From Puniceibacterium confluentis (lineage in GTDB: Bacteria > Pseudomonadota > Alphaproteobacteria > Rhodobacterales > Rhodobacteraceae), in NCBI RefSeq assembly GCF_007923445.1, contig NZ_VOJI01000013.1, positions 1 through 64,000 of the forward strand: DNA of 64,000 nt. The letters are read 5' to 3'. This document shows, piece by piece, positions 54,451 through 63,938 of this stretch; position 1 is the stretch's first letter; every line of letters begins with the position of its first letter. Below the pieces are notes generated by a model. That model was given only the letters and a program-made list of their open reading frames with translations. It was not told where the DNA came from and searched no databases. The translations under genes were made by a program, and so were the position numbers.

Positions 54451-54494
54451 CAGAATTTTCTGCGAAAATTCTTGGGCTCCGCCTGGGGCCCAAG
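54451..54494. repeat. Double-hairpin element, copy C (between serC and serA)
   Basis: Hairpin 1: nine-base arms AGAATTTTC / GAAAATTCT, loop TGC. Hairpin 2: GC-rich arms CTTGGGCTCC / GGGGCCCAAG (one T-G) around GCCT. The arms share the bases CT, so only one can be complete at once. It lies inside the serC-serA operon and could attenuate or protect mRNA. Confidence 0.75.
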
Positions 54495-54524
54495 CCTTTC
54501 CCCATTCTTTGAAGGACCATCACC

Positions 54525-56120
54525 ATGGCCCCCCGCGTACTCATCTCCGACGAACTCTCCGAAGCTGCCGTTCAGATCTTCAAGGATCGCGGCATCGACG
54601 TCGACTTTCAGCCCGACCTTGGCAAGGACAAGGACAAGCTTGCCGAGGTCATTGGTCAGTATGATGGTCTTGCCATCCGGTCGGCCACCAAGGTCACCGA
54701 AAAGATCCTGGCCGCCGCAACCAACCTCAAGGTGATTGGCCGCGCCGGCATCGGTGTCGACAACATCGACAAGGAAGCCGCGTCCAAAAAGGGCGTGATC
54801 GTGATGAACACGCCTTTCGGCAACATGATCACCACCGCCGAACATGCCATCGCCATGATGTTCGCCGTTGCCCGCCAGATCCCCGAGGCATCCGCGTCGA
54901 CCCATGCCGGCAAATGGGAAAAGTCCAAGTTCATGGGCGTGGAGCTGACCGGCAAGACGCTTGGCGTGATCGGTGCGGGCAATATCGGCGGCATCGTCTG
55001 TGACCGTGCGCGGGGCCTGAAGATGAAGGTCGCCGCCTACGACCCTTTCCTGAGCCAGGAAAAGGCCGACAAGATGCGCATCGAAAAGGTCGAGCTGGAC
55101 GAGCTGCTCAAGCGCGCCGACTTCATCACCCTGCACGTCCCGTTGACCGACCAGACCCGGAACATCCTGTCACGCGAGAACCTCGAAAAGACCAAGCCGG
55201 GCGTGCGCATCATCAACTGCGCCCGGGGCGGTCTGGTGGACGAACAGGCCTTGGCCGACCTTCTGACGTCGGGCCACGTCGCTGGCGCCGCGTTCGATGT
55301 CTTCGCCCAGGAACCGGCAAAGGAAAACCCGCTGTTCAACCTGCCCAACGTGGTCTGCACGCCGCACCTTGGCGCCGCGACCTCTGAGGCGCAGGAAAAC
55401 GTCGCCCTTCAGGTGGCGGACCAGATGGCGGATTACCTGCTGACCGGCGCCGTGACCAATGCGCTGAACATGCCGTCGGTGACAGCCGAAGAGGCCAAGG
55501 TCATGGGCCCCTGGATCAAGCTTGCGGACCATCTCGGCGCCTTCATCGGCCAGATGACGGACGAGCCCATTCAGGCCATCAACATCCTGTACGACGGCAG
55601 CGTTTCGACGATGAACCTCGCGGCGCTGAACTGTTCGGTCGTGGCCGGCATCATGAAACGCGCCAATCCGGATGTGAACATGGTCTCGGCCCCGGTTGTG
55701 GCACAGGAACGCGGGATCCGCATTTCGACCACCAACCAGGCCAAGTCCGGCGCCTTTGACGGCTATATCAAGGTGACCGTGGTGACGTCCAAACGCGAGC
55801 GGTCGATCGCCGGTACGGTGTTCAGTGACGGCAAGCCGCGCTTTATCCAGATCAAGGGCATCAACATCGACGCCGAAGTGGGCGCGCACATGCTGTACAC
55901 CACCAATGAAGATGTCCCCGGGATCATCGGCACGCTGGGCATGACCATGGGCGAAAATGGTGTGAACATCGCCAACTTCACCCTTGGTCGTTCGGCGGCC
56001 AAAGGCGAGGCGATTGCCCTGCTGTACGTCGATGACGTCGTGCCGGCCAATGTGATCAACAAGCTGGTCAAGACCGGCATGTTCCGGCAGGTCAAGCCGC
56101 TGGTTTTCGACGTCGCCTGA
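54525..56120 (+). CDS. serA: D-3-phosphoglycerate dehydrogenase
   Basis: A 531-residue long-form (type I) enzyme, the first step of serine synthesis. It has GRAGIGVDNIDKEAA, NAD site LGVIGAGNIGGIVCDRARG, catalytic arginine in NCARGGLVDE, glutamate in FAQEPAKENPLF, and histidine in CTPHLGAATSEAQ. The intervening ASB domain follows, then a C-terminal ACT domain (IIGTLGMTMGENGVNIANF) that may bind serine. It follows serC by 76 bases that include hairpin copy C. Confidence 0.97.
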   Translation: MAPRVLISDELSEAAVQIFKDRGIDVDFQPDLGKDKDKLAEVIGQYDGLAIRSATKVTEKILAAATNLKVIGRAGIGVDNIDKEAASKKGVIVMNTPFGNMITTAEHAIAMMFAVARQIPEASASTHAGKWEKSKFMGVELTGKTLGVIGAGNIGGIVCDRARGLKMKVAAYDPFLSQEKADKMRIEKVELDELLKRADFITLHVPLTDQTRNILSRENLEKTKPGVRIINCARGGLVDEQALADLLTSGHVAGAAFDVFAQEPAKENPLFNLPNVVCTPHLGAATSEAQENVALQVADQMADYLLTGAVTNALNMPSVTAEEAKVMGPWIKLADHLGAFIGQMTDEPIQAINILYDGSVSTMNLAALNCSVVAGIMKRANPDVNMVSAPVVAQERGIRISTTNQAKSGAFDGYIKVTVVTSKRERSIAGTVFSDGKPRFIQIKGINIDAEVGAHMLYTTNEDVPGIIGTLGMTMGENGVNIANFTLGRSAAKGEAIALLYVDDVVPANVINKLVKTGMFRQVKPLVFDVA

Positions 56121-56166
56121 GCGGGTGCCGGGATCGCTGGTCCCGGCCCGTCAGACAAGCCCTGCA

Positions 56167-56194
56167 ACGCACCGGTTTTCCGGTGCGTTTTTTT
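56167..56194 (+). terminator. Intrinsic terminator after serA
   Basis: Nine-base-pair stem ACGCACCGG / CCGGTGCGT with a TTTT loop, followed by a run of T residues. Confidence 0.94.
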
Positions 56195-56330
56195 GTGCCG
56201 CACATTCTGGCGGCACGATCCGAAGATGCCTTTGATCCTGGCTCCGTAGCGGGGGCGGAGTGGCTTTCCCGCGCGGCGATGCGGGGGTAAAGGATCGTGC
56301 AGGGTCGACTATCAGCGCAAGGAAGCGGAG

Positions 56331-57050
56331 ATGACACCGATCTATGCCATCGGCGACATTCACGGCCAGGTCGGCGAACTGGACGGGGCGCTTGCCCGTA
56401 TCGAAGTCGATGAAGATTCGTCGGCGCCGGTGGTGTTTCTGGGCGACTCGGTGGATCGCGGTCCCGACAGCCGGGCGGTGCTGCAAACCCTGATCGACGG
56501 TCAGGCCCGGGGTCGTCCCTGGATCACGCTGTTGGGCAACCACGATCGCTATATGCGCAATTTCCTGAACGGCAGCGGTGTTCGGCCGCCGGAATACCTT
56601 GACTGGCTCGACCCGAGAATCGGTGGGCAGAGCACCCTGGCCTCTTACGGGGTGGATGCCGACAGCCGTCGCCACAAGAGCGACATCCGGGCGGATGCCC
56701 TGCAGGCAGTGCCGCAGTCGCACCTGAAATTCCTCGACAACCTGCATCCGATGCACGAGACGGCAGAGCAGATCTTTGTACACGCAGGACTGCGCCCCGG
56801 CATAGCGCTTGCGCAGCAAAGCGAACATGACCTGATCTGGATCCGCGACGGGTTTCTCGAGCACACGGATGATTTCGGCCGACTGGTGGTGCATGGCCAC
56901 ACCGCGCTCAGGGCGCCGCGGCACTATGGCAACAGGCTGAACCTGGACAGTGGTGCGGGGTACGGTCGTCCCCTAACGGCGGCGCTGATCCGCGGGCGCG
57001 CGGCCTGGAACTTGACCAGGGATGGGCGTGATCCGATCCCGGCACCTTAA
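56331..57050 (+). CDS. PPP-family metallophosphatase
   Basis: A 239-residue calcineurin-like phosphoesterase of the bacterial serine/threonine phosphatase type. All five metal motifs are present: GDIHGQ (8-13), GDSVDRGPDS, LLGNHDRYM, VHAGL and VHGHTAL. Similar proteins dephosphorylate proteins or hydrolyse dinucleoside polyphosphates; the exact role is open. GGAAGCGGAG directly precedes the ATG. Confidence 0.9.
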   Translation: MTPIYAIGDIHGQVGELDGALARIEVDEDSSAPVVFLGDSVDRGPDSRAVLQTLIDGQARGRPWITLLGNHDRYMRNFLNGSGVRPPEYLDWLDPRIGGQSTLASYGVDADSRRHKSDIRADALQAVPQSHLKFLDNLHPMHETAEQIFVHAGLRPGIALAQQSEHDLIWIRDGFLEHTDDFGRLVVHGHTALRAPRHYGNRLNLDSGAGYGRPLTAALIRGRAAWNLTRDGRDPIPAP

Positions 57051-57253
57051 TCCGTCGGCCCGGAGTCGCGCCGATCCTGCCCGTCCCGTCCGCGCATCTG
57101 CCCAAGATACGGGATCCCTCCCCGGGCCTGCGCAATTTCCGGGACCAGGGCGCATTTGCGGGGCGAACGCCGTTTTTTGGCACAACCTATCCGAAATTGA
57201 GTTTACGCTGACCCTGTTGCCACACCGGGGCACATCACAAAAAGGAGGTTCCA

Positions 57254-57688
57254 ATGTCCGGAAAAATCGTCGTCGGATACGACGGCAGCGCCGCGGGACG
57301 GCGCGCTCTCGACTTTGCGCTGGCACGGGCCAAGGCGCAGGATTCAAGCGTCCTGATCGCGCACGTCCTGGAGTGGTCGCCCTATTCCTTTCTGACTCCT
57401 GACGAACTGGAAGAGCGCCACGTCCGGCGCAAGGAAGAGATGGCGCGCGCCGAAACAGCGGTCATTGGCCCGGTGCTGGAAAAGCTCAAGGATTCGGGCG
57501 TCGAGATCACGACAGTCATAAAGTACGGCCATATCGCCGAAAAGCTGGCCGAAATTGCAAAGGACTCAGGCGCGATACAACTGGTCGTCGGCCGGGACGG
57601 CCACGGGTCCCTGGCGGCGCGGGTGTTCGGGTCGGTCGCGGGAACTCTGGTGCAGATCGCCACAGTTCCGACCACCATCGTGCCCTGA
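57254..57688 (+). CDS. Universal stress protein (UspA-type)
   Basis: A 144-residue single-domain Usp. It starts with KIVVGYDGSAAGRRALDFA, and the ATP-binding signature GRDGHGSLAARVFGSVAG (G2xG9xG(S/T) type) is complete, so it should bind ATP. A strong AAAAGGAGG precedes the ATG. It is 42 bases upstream of the AGCS symporter and probably cotranscribed, a pairing that may link stress with Na+ solute uptake. Confidence 0.93.
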   Translation: MSGKIVVGYDGSAAGRRALDFALARAKAQDSSVLIAHVLEWSPYSFLTPDELEERHVRRKEEMARAETAVIGPVLEKLKDSGVEITTVIKYGHIAEKLAEIAKDSGAIQLVVGRDGHGSLAARVFGSVAGTLVQIATVPTTIVP

Positions 57689-57730
57689 CCCGGGCGCCAT
57701 TCCAAAAGAAAAACAGACAGGGATAGTCAA

Positions 57731-59275
57731 ATGCAAACGTACATTCGCACCGCGCTTGCGGCCTTGGGGGTAACGCTGCTTGGCGCTGCTCCGGCGCTGG
57801 CGCAATCCATCGACGAACAGGTGAACGCGCTCTTCGCGTCGTCGACCGGCTGGTTTGTCAATTTCATCTTCAGTTCTTTTCCCGGCACCAATTTCCCGTG
57901 GATTGTTGGCTGGCTCGTGGTCGCGGCGACAATCTTTACCTTTTACTTCGGTTTTGTGCAGTTCCGCTTTTTCGGCCACGCCATCGCACTGGTCAAAGGC
58001 GATTATTCCGACCCCGATGACGCGGGCGAGGTCAGCCATTTCCAGGCACTTGCCACCGCGCTCTCGGGCACCGTCGGTCTGGGAAACATTGCAGGTGTTG
58101 CAGTGGCCGTCGGCATCGGCGGACCCGGGGCAACCTTCTGGATGATCCTGGCCGGGCTCATGGGCATGGCGTCGAAGTTTACCGAATGCACACTGGGCGT
58201 GAAATACCGCAACGAGTATCCGGACGGCACCGTTTCAGGCGGCCCGATGTATTACCTCACCAAGGGGTTTGCCGAACGCGGCACCCCGGGGGGCAAGGTG
58301 CTGGCCGTGCTGTTTTCGATCTTCTGCATCCTCGGGGCCCTGGGCGGCGGCAACATGTTCCAGGCCAACCAGGCGCACGCGCAGCTGACCAACGTTCTGG
58401 GGGATTACCCGGGCTGGATCACCGGCATCATCTTTGCGACCATTGTCTTTGCCGTGATCATCGGTGGTCTGAAGTCCATCGCACAGGTCACCGAAAAGGT
58501 CGTACCGATCATGGGTGTCCTCTATGTCGGGACTGCCTTGATTATCCTGCTGTTGAACTATGACAAGATCGGCTGGGCTTTCGGCCAGATTTTCGAGGGC
58601 GCCTTTTCCGGTCTTGGCGTCGCGGGTGGTCTTGTCGGGGCGCTGATCCAGGGCTTCAAACGGGCTGCGTTTTCCAATGAGGCCGGAGTCGGTTCCGCCG
58701 CCATCGCCCACTCTGCGGTGCGCACCAAAGAGCCGATCACCGAAGGCTTCGTATCGCTGCTGGAACCCTTTATCGACACCGTGGTGATCTGCACGATGAC
58801 GGCGCTGGTGATCGTGATCACCGGTCAGCTGATGATGGATCCGGAAACCGGCAAGTTCATCCTGAACGAGGCGGGAACGGCAATCAAGACGGTGGGTGAC
58901 GTGTCGGGTGTGGCACTGACCTCTGCGGCCTTCTCATCCTCGATCAGCGGCTTCAAGTACGTCCTCGCGATTGCTGTCATCCTGTTCGCCTTCTCGACCA
59001 TGATCTCGTGGTCTTACTACGGCCTCAAGGCGTGGACCTACCTGTTCGGCGAGGGCAAGACCAAGGAACTGGTGTTCAAGGTGATCTTCTGCATCTTTGT
59101 GGTGATCGGCGCAGCCGCCAGCCTTGGCCCGGTCATCGACTTTTCGGATGCGGCGATCTTTGCAATGGCGGTGGTGAACATCATCGGGCTCTACTTCCTG
59201 ATGCCGATCGTGATGCGGGAGCTGACGAGTTACACCCAGCGGCTGAAGACGGGCGAGATCAAAAAGTACGCCTGA
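57731..59275 (+). CDS. Alanine/glycine:cation symporter (AGCS family)
   Basis: A 514-residue sodium symporter of the AGCS family. It has the motifs ATALSGTVGLGNIAGVAVA (family signature), GGPMYYLTKGF, and AAFSNEAGVGSAAIAHSA-like block (sequence AAFSNEAGVGSAAIAH). An N-terminal predicted signal peptide ends ALAQ, placing a polar DEQVNAL segment in the periplasm. About 11 membrane helices follow. Likely substrates are alanine and glycine with Na+. It is convergent with the broken NCS2 permease. Confidence 0.94.
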   Translation: MQTYIRTALAALGVTLLGAAPALAQSIDEQVNALFASSTGWFVNFIFSSFPGTNFPWIVGWLVVAATIFTFYFGFVQFRFFGHAIALVKGDYSDPDDAGEVSHFQALATALSGTVGLGNIAGVAVAVGIGGPGATFWMILAGLMGMASKFTECTLGVKYRNEYPDGTVSGGPMYYLTKGFAERGTPGGKVLAVLFSIFCILGALGGGNMFQANQAHAQLTNVLGDYPGWITGIIFATIVFAVIIGGLKSIAQVTEKVVPIMGVLYVGTALIILLLNYDKIGWAFGQIFEGAFSGLGVAGGLVGALIQGFKRAAFSNEAGVGSAAIAHSAVRTKEPITEGFVSLLEPFIDTVVICTMTALVIVITGQLMMDPETGKFILNEAGTAIKTVGDVSGVALTSAAFSSSISGFKYVLAIAVILFAFSTMISWSYYGLKAWTYLFGEGKTKELVFKVIFCIFVVIGAAASLGPVIDFSDAAIFAMAVVNIIGLYFLMPIVMRELTSYTQRLKTGEIKKYA

Positions 59276-59371
59276 TCTGATCCACTTGCGGCCACTGCAT
59301 TGCGCGGGCAACGACCCTGACGCGTCCCGCCCCGCGGGACACAGGATTGCCGCCGGTCCATCTGGTCGGCG

Positions 59372-59412
59372 AAAAACCCACATGGCCGCGATTCTTCGGG
59401 TCGCGGCCATGT
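59372..59412 (-). terminator. Intrinsic terminator between the AGCS and NCS2 genes
   Basis: Perfect 12-base arms ACATGGCCGCGA / TCGCGGCCATGT, 9-base loop. On the minus strand a TTTTT run follows after three bases. It terminates the permease transcript and may also stop the AGCS transcript. Confidence 0.8.
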
Positions 59413-59473
59413 CATGTGCCTATTTGATCGACGGCGACATGTTATTTTAATTTTCGCTCATGGCCCGTGGCTG

Positions 59474-60823
59474 TCAGTCCAGATCTTCCGGCAGCAGCAG
59501 GTTCAGAACGATGGACAGGGTGGCGGCGGGCAGCAAGCCGCTTGTCAGCAGGATCTGCAGTGTCTTGGGCAGATGCTGCAACGCGCTCGGTTCGAGCTGA
59601 AGTCCGAGGCCGACCGAGAGCGACACCGCAAAAATCACCATGTTGCGGCGGTTCCAGGTCACGTCCGACAACATGTTCACGCCGGCGGCGCAGACCATGC
59701 CGAACATCACCACCACGCCGCCCCCCAGAACGTTGATCGGCACCGTCGCCACTGCCGCGCCGATCTTTGGCACCAGACCGCAGAGGATCAGGAACACCGC
59801 CCCGATGGTCACCACATGGCGGCTCATCACGCCGGTCATCGAGATCAGTCCGACATTCTGCGAAAACGAGGTGTTGGGCAGCCCGCCGAACACGCCTGCA
59901 ACCGCTGTGCCCAGACCATCGGCAAAGGTTGCACCGGAAATCTCCGCGTCGGTCGCCTCGCGCCCCGCGCCACCCTTGGTGATGCCCGAAACGTCGCCGA
60001 CAGTCTCGATTGCCGAGATAACGGCCATGAAGCACATGCCGATGACGATCGCAAAGTTGAATTCAATTCCCCAGCGGAATGGATTGGGCAGGGCAAAGAC
60101 TGCGGCGCGACCGAGGTTGCCAAAGTTGACCTGGCCCATCACCAGCGCCACCAGATAGCCCGCGATCAGGCCGATCAGGATTGCCGCGACCGACATCAGC
60201 CCCCTGGTGAAGAACTTGATGGCCAGCGTCACGACGATCACCACCAGCGCCGGCAGCCACATCGCGAAGGTGCCGAATTCCGGTTTGCCCATCAGCGGCA
60301 CACCCCCGGCCGCATATTAGATGCCCACCCGCACCAGTGCGAGACCGATCATAAGCACGATCAGCCCGGTGACCAGCGGCGGCAGGGCAAAGCGCAGTTT
60401 TCCGACCACCGTGCCAAGGCAGAAGTGGAACAGCCCACCGATCATGACACCGGTCATCAGCCCGGCCATGCCCGCCACACCCTGACCGGCAACCGCCGGG
60501 ATCATGATCGGCAGAAAGGCAAAGCTTGTGCCCTGCACGATCGGCAGGCGCGCCCCGACCGGACCCATGCCAATGGTCTGGAACAGTGTGGCGATGCCCG
60601 CGAACAGCATCGACATCTGGATCATGTAGATCAGGTTCGGAAAGTCAGGGCTGTTCGAGCCAAAGCCGAAGCCCGCCGCTCCGGCAACAATGATCGCCGG
60701 GGTCACGTTGCTGGCGAACATCGCCATGACATGCTGGATGCCCAGCGGCACCGCCTTGGCCAGCGGCGGTGTATAATTCGGATCGGCAAGCTGTGCCGGA
60801 GCTCCCAGGCTGGTGTCTGTCAT
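59474..60823 (-). pseudogene. NCS2-family uracil/xanthine permease with in-frame stop
   Basis: A complete NCS2 (nucleobase-ascorbate) transporter of about 450 codons interrupted by one TAA at 60317-60319 (codon 169). Both sides are in the same frame. The first part has LGIQHVMAMFASNVTPAII and GARLPIVQGTSFAFLP; the second contains the diagnostic GGLPNTSFSQNVGLISMTG. At the break the sequence reads VGI-stop-YAAGGV, where relatives have VGI(N/S/Q)YAAGG, so a CAA to TAA change is the simplest cause. The ATG at 60823 has AGGG at eight bases; an ATG at 60829 is too close. Both pieces otherwise look well preserved, so the mutation is recent, or the base is a sequencing error. Confidence 0.9.
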
Positions 60824-60833
60824 TGTCATATCC

Positions 60834-61200
60834 CTAGTTGTTCAGTTGGTAACAGCCGAGGTGTGTCTCTTGCTGGACAGTGCCCGGAATGAAGCCCGGG
60901 CCACAGAGGCCGGGAGCGATGATCGAGTCGGGGGCGCTCAGCCGAAATTTTTCCAGAGTGGCCGTGCTGCCGATCCTGTCGATGACAGCAAACAGCCCCG
61001 CGCCGTGCCGCGGTGTCAACACGCCATGCCATGTGCCAGGGTGCAAGCTCACACCCCGGCCCGGCGCTGCCGGAAAAGCGTGCAGAGCCCCCGAAGTCGG
61101 GCCGATCTCGACCCTATCCGGATCAGCCAGCAGCGGGCGGTACCTTGCAGGACATGCAGCCCGAGTTCCATCACCTCGACCATGTGCCGCCGAGCGGCCG
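60834..61200 (-). pseudogene. Truncated, frameshifted ureidoglycolate lyase (allA) remnant
   Basis: The last 110 codons match AllA's C-terminal half: ARYRPLLADPDRVEIG, AFPAAPGRGVSLHPGTWHGV and LFAVIDRIG. Further upstream only weak similarity exists in another frame (MVEVMELG), and the N-terminal half is missing where smpB begins. A GTG-started ORF covers the last 72 codons. The tail is unlike other AllA proteins. Its stop (60834-60836) is 10 bases before the NCS2 start, so the two formed an operon for purine/ureide use. AllA converts ureidoglycolate to glyoxylate and urea. Confidence 0.7.
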
Positions 61201-61290
61201 GCCTGTATCGGCGCGGCGCCCCTTGGTCCCCGCGCCCAAGCGCCTATCTAAGATGGACAGACCCGCCACCTTTGGATATCACCCGCGCTC

Positions 61291-61764
61291 ATGGCACAGA
61301 CAAAGTCAGATCCCAACTACAAGGTGCTCTCGGAAAACCGCAGGGCGCGCTATGACTATGCCATCGAGGATGACGTTGAATGCGGGATCATCCTGCAGGG
61401 CTCCGAGGTGAAATCCCTGCGTGAAAACGCCTGCAACATCGCCGAAAGCTATGCTGCGGTCGAAAATGGCGAACTCTGGCTGGTGAACTCGTATATCGCG
61501 CCCTATGACCGCGCCATGTTCGGCCACGAGGAACGGCGTCGCCGCAAGCTGCTGGTGTCGCGCAAGGAGCTGTCGCGGCTCTGGAACGAGACTCAGCGCA
61601 AGGGCATGACGCTGGTGCCGCTGGTGATGTACTTCAATCACAAGGGCATCGCCAAAGTGAAGATCGGCATCGCCAAGGGCAAGAAGAATCACGACAAGCG
61701 TGAAGCCGACGCCAAGCGTGATTGGGGCCGCCAGAAGGCACGTCTGCTGCGCCACAACGGTTGA
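61291..61764 (+). CDS. smpB: SsrA-binding protein SmpB
   Basis: A 157-residue protein that delivers tmRNA to stalled ribosomes. It has the OB-fold signature [24 protein letters not shown] (shown here as two parts of the family block: YAIEDD and GSEVKSLRE), the [11 protein letters not shown]-like strand (here [11 protein letters not shown]), and the C-terminal [17 protein letters not shown] that inserts into the decoding site. No strong ribosome site precedes the ATG. The tmRNA gene is not in this window. Confidence 0.97.
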   Translation: MAQTKSDPNYKVLSENRRARYDYAIEDDVECGIILQGSEVKSLRENACNIAESYAAVENGELWLVNSYIAPYDRAMFGHEERRRRKLLVSRKELSRLWNETQRKGMTLVPLVMYFNHKGIAKVKIGIAKGKKNHDKREADAKRDWGRQKARLLRHNG

Positions 61765-61881
61765 ACCGGCGCTGTGGGGCGGAACAGGAACATCCTGTGA
61801 CGCCCGTCTGAGCTGCCAGCCAGCCCTTGCCACCCCGGCCCTTGCGGAATATGCACGGGAACAGCTTCTTATGGGGGGAAC

Positions 61882-62754
61882 ATGGCCCAAGACGATCCCA
61901 GAACGCTGGTCTCGACCGACTGGCTCGCCCGGCACCTCAAGGACCCGGACCTGCGCATCCTTGATGCCAGCTGGCATATGCCGGACGCAGGCCGTGACGC
62001 CAGGGCGGAATTTGCGTCCGAACATATTCCGGGCGCCCGGTTCTTTGACATCGAGGATATCAGCGACAGCCGCTCGGACCTTCCGCACATGGCGCCGCCG
62101 ATCGAGAAATTCATGTCCCGTTTGCGGGCGCTGGGCGTGGGCGACGGGCATCAGGTGGTGGTCTACGACACCGCCGGGTTGTTTTCGGCCGCGCGGGTCT
62201 GGTGGCTGTTCCGGCTGATGGGTCAGATGGACGTCGCGGTGCTGGACGGGGGCCTTGCCAAATGGCGCGCCGAGGGCCGCGAGACCGAGGACATGCCGCC
62301 CATTGTCCGCGACCGTCACATGACCGTGCGCCGCCAGAATCAGATGGTGAAGGACGTGACCCAGGTTGCCGCGGCCTCCAAGCTGGGCGATTACGAAATC
62401 CTCGACGCCCGCGCGCCCGCGCGTTTTCGTGGCGACGCGCCCGAGCCGCGCCCCGGTCTGCGGGCAGGCCACATCCCGGGCTCGAAGAATGTGCACTACG
62501 CCACGCTGCTGAACGATGACGGCACGATGAAGGACTCCGATGCGCTGAAGGCCGTTTTCGGCTCGGCGGGCGTGAATTTGTCCAAGCCGGCCATCACCAC
62601 CTGCGGGTCCGGAGTGACGGCCGCTATCGTGTCGCTGGCGCTCGAGCGTATCGGCAAGACCGACCATTCCCTTTATGACGGGTCCTGGGCGGAATGGGGC
62701 ATGTTCCCCACCGTACCCGTGGAAACCGGACCCGCCGCCACCGGAGACATCTGA
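61882..62754 (+). CDS. sseA: 3-mercaptopyruvate sulfurtransferase (rhodanese family)
   Basis: A 290-residue tandem-rhodanese enzyme. The N-terminal domain is catalytically silent; the C-terminal one has the active loop TCGSGVTAAIV. The CGSGVTA loop matches mercaptopyruvate rather than thiosulfate types (CRKGV). GGGGGG sits just before the ATG. Its TGA overlaps the next ATG by one base (TGATG), so it is coupled to the aminotransferase, which can make mercaptopyruvate from cysteine. Confidence 0.95.
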   Translation: MAQDDPRTLVSTDWLARHLKDPDLRILDASWHMPDAGRDARAEFASEHIPGARFFDIEDISDSRSDLPHMAPPIEKFMSRLRALGVGDGHQVVVYDTAGLFSAARVWWLFRLMGQMDVAVLDGGLAKWRAEGRETEDMPPIVRDRHMTVRRQNQMVKDVTQVAAASKLGDYEILDARAPARFRGDAPEPRPGLRAGHIPGSKNVHYATLLNDDGTMKDSDALKAVFGSAGVNLSKPAITTCGSGVTAAIVSLALERIGKTDHSLYDGSWAEWGMFPTVPVETGPAATGDI

Positions 62755-63938
62755 TGTTCGAAACCCTCAAGGAACAACCCGCGGACAAGATCCTGATGCT
62801 GATGCAGGCCTTCAAGGAAGACCCGCGCGACACCAAGATCGACCTCGGTGTCGGCGTCTACAAGGACGCCAGCGGCAACACCCCGATCATGCGCGCGATC
62901 AAGGCCGCCGAACAGCAGCTCTGGAACTCCGAACAGACCAAGGCCTACACCGGGCTGGCCGGTGATCCGGCCTTTGGCGATGCGATGGTCGCGCTGGTGC
63001 TGGGCGATGCCGTGCCACGTGCCAATGTCGCCGCCGCTGCGACCCCGGGCGGGACGGGAGCTGTGCGGCAGGGCTTTGACATGGTGCGTCAGGCCAACCC
63101 GGATGTGCGGGTCTTTGTCTCGAATCCGACCTGGCCGAACCACCTGTCGATCCTCAAGCACATGGGGATCCCGATGGTCCCCTACCGCTATTTCGACGAA
63201 GACACCCGTGGCGTCGATTTCGACGGGATGATGGCCGATCTCGCGCAGGCGAAAAAAGGCGACGTGGTGCTGCTGCATGGCTGCTGCCACAATCCCACCG
63301 GTGCCAACCTGAACCTGGCACAGTGGAACGAGGTCGTGGCCCTGCTGCTGAAAACCGGCGCGACGCCGATGATCGACATCGCCTATCAGGGCTTTGGCGA
63401 TGGTCTCGACGCCGATGCCGAAGCGACGCGGCTGGTGGCCTCCTCGGTGCCGGAATGCCTGATCGCGGCAAGCTGTTCAAAAAACTTCGGCATCTACCGC
63501 GAACGCACCGGCCTGCTGATGGCGGTGTCGCAGGATGCCTCGGCGCAAAAGCTCAACCAGGGCACGCTGAACTATCTCAACCGGCAGAACTTCAGCTTTC
63601 CGCCCGATCACGGGGCCCGTCTGGTGACCATGGTGCTGACCGACGACGCACTGCGCGCCGATTGGAGCGCCGAGCTGGAAGAAGTCCGCAATTCCATGCT
63701 GGGTCTGCGCGAACAACTGGCATCCGAGCTTCAGCGGCTGTCCGGCTCTGACCGCTTCGGCTTTATCGCCCAGCACCGCGGCATGTTCTCGCGGCTCGGC
63801 ACCACACCCGAGATGGTCGAAAAGCTGCGCGCCGATCATGGCATCTACATGGTGGGCGATTCCCGGCTCAACATCGCGGGTCTGAACAAGACGACCGTGC
63901 CGATCCTCGCCAAGGCGATCATCGACGTCGGCATCTGA
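62754..63938 (+). CDS. tyrB: Aromatic amino acid aminotransferase (class I, TyrB-type)
   Basis: A 394-residue PLP enzyme of the aspartate/aromatic aminotransferase Ia subgroup. It opens with DKILMLMQAFKEDPRDTKIDLGVGVY-type sequence (core DKILMLMQAF), has LHGCCHNPTGANL, IDIAYQGFGDGL, and PLP lysine in SCSKNFGIYRERTG; the end has RLNIAGL. The residue pattern ArgGly at FIAQHRGMFS fits family Ia. The ATG at 62754 follows the overlapping sseA stop. The likely acceptor is 2-oxoglutarate. Confidence 0.95.
   Translation: MFETLKEQPADKILMLMQAFKEDPRDTKIDLGVGVYKDASGNTPIMRAIKAAEQQLWNSEQTKAYTGLAGDPAFGDAMVALVLGDAVPRANVAAAATPGGTGAVRQGFDMVRQANPDVRVFVSNPTWPNHLSILKHMGIPMVPYRYFDEDTRGVDFDGMMADLAQAKKGDVVLLHGCCHNPTGANLNLAQWNEVVALLLKTGATPMIDIAYQGFGDGLDADAEATRLVASSVPECLIAASCSKNFGIYRERTGLLMAVSQDASAQKLNQGTLNYLNRQNFSFPPDHGARLVTMVLTDDALRADWSAELEEVRNSMLGLREQLASELQRLSGSDRFGFIAQHRGMFSRLGTTPEMVEKLRADHGIYMVGDSRLNIAGLNKTTVPILAKAIIDVGI

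Noticed and set aside
4279-59447. A 14-base match, GCGACATGTTATTT, at 4279 and 59434
   Set aside because: In 64 kb several 14-base matches are expected by chance, and the flanks do not match.
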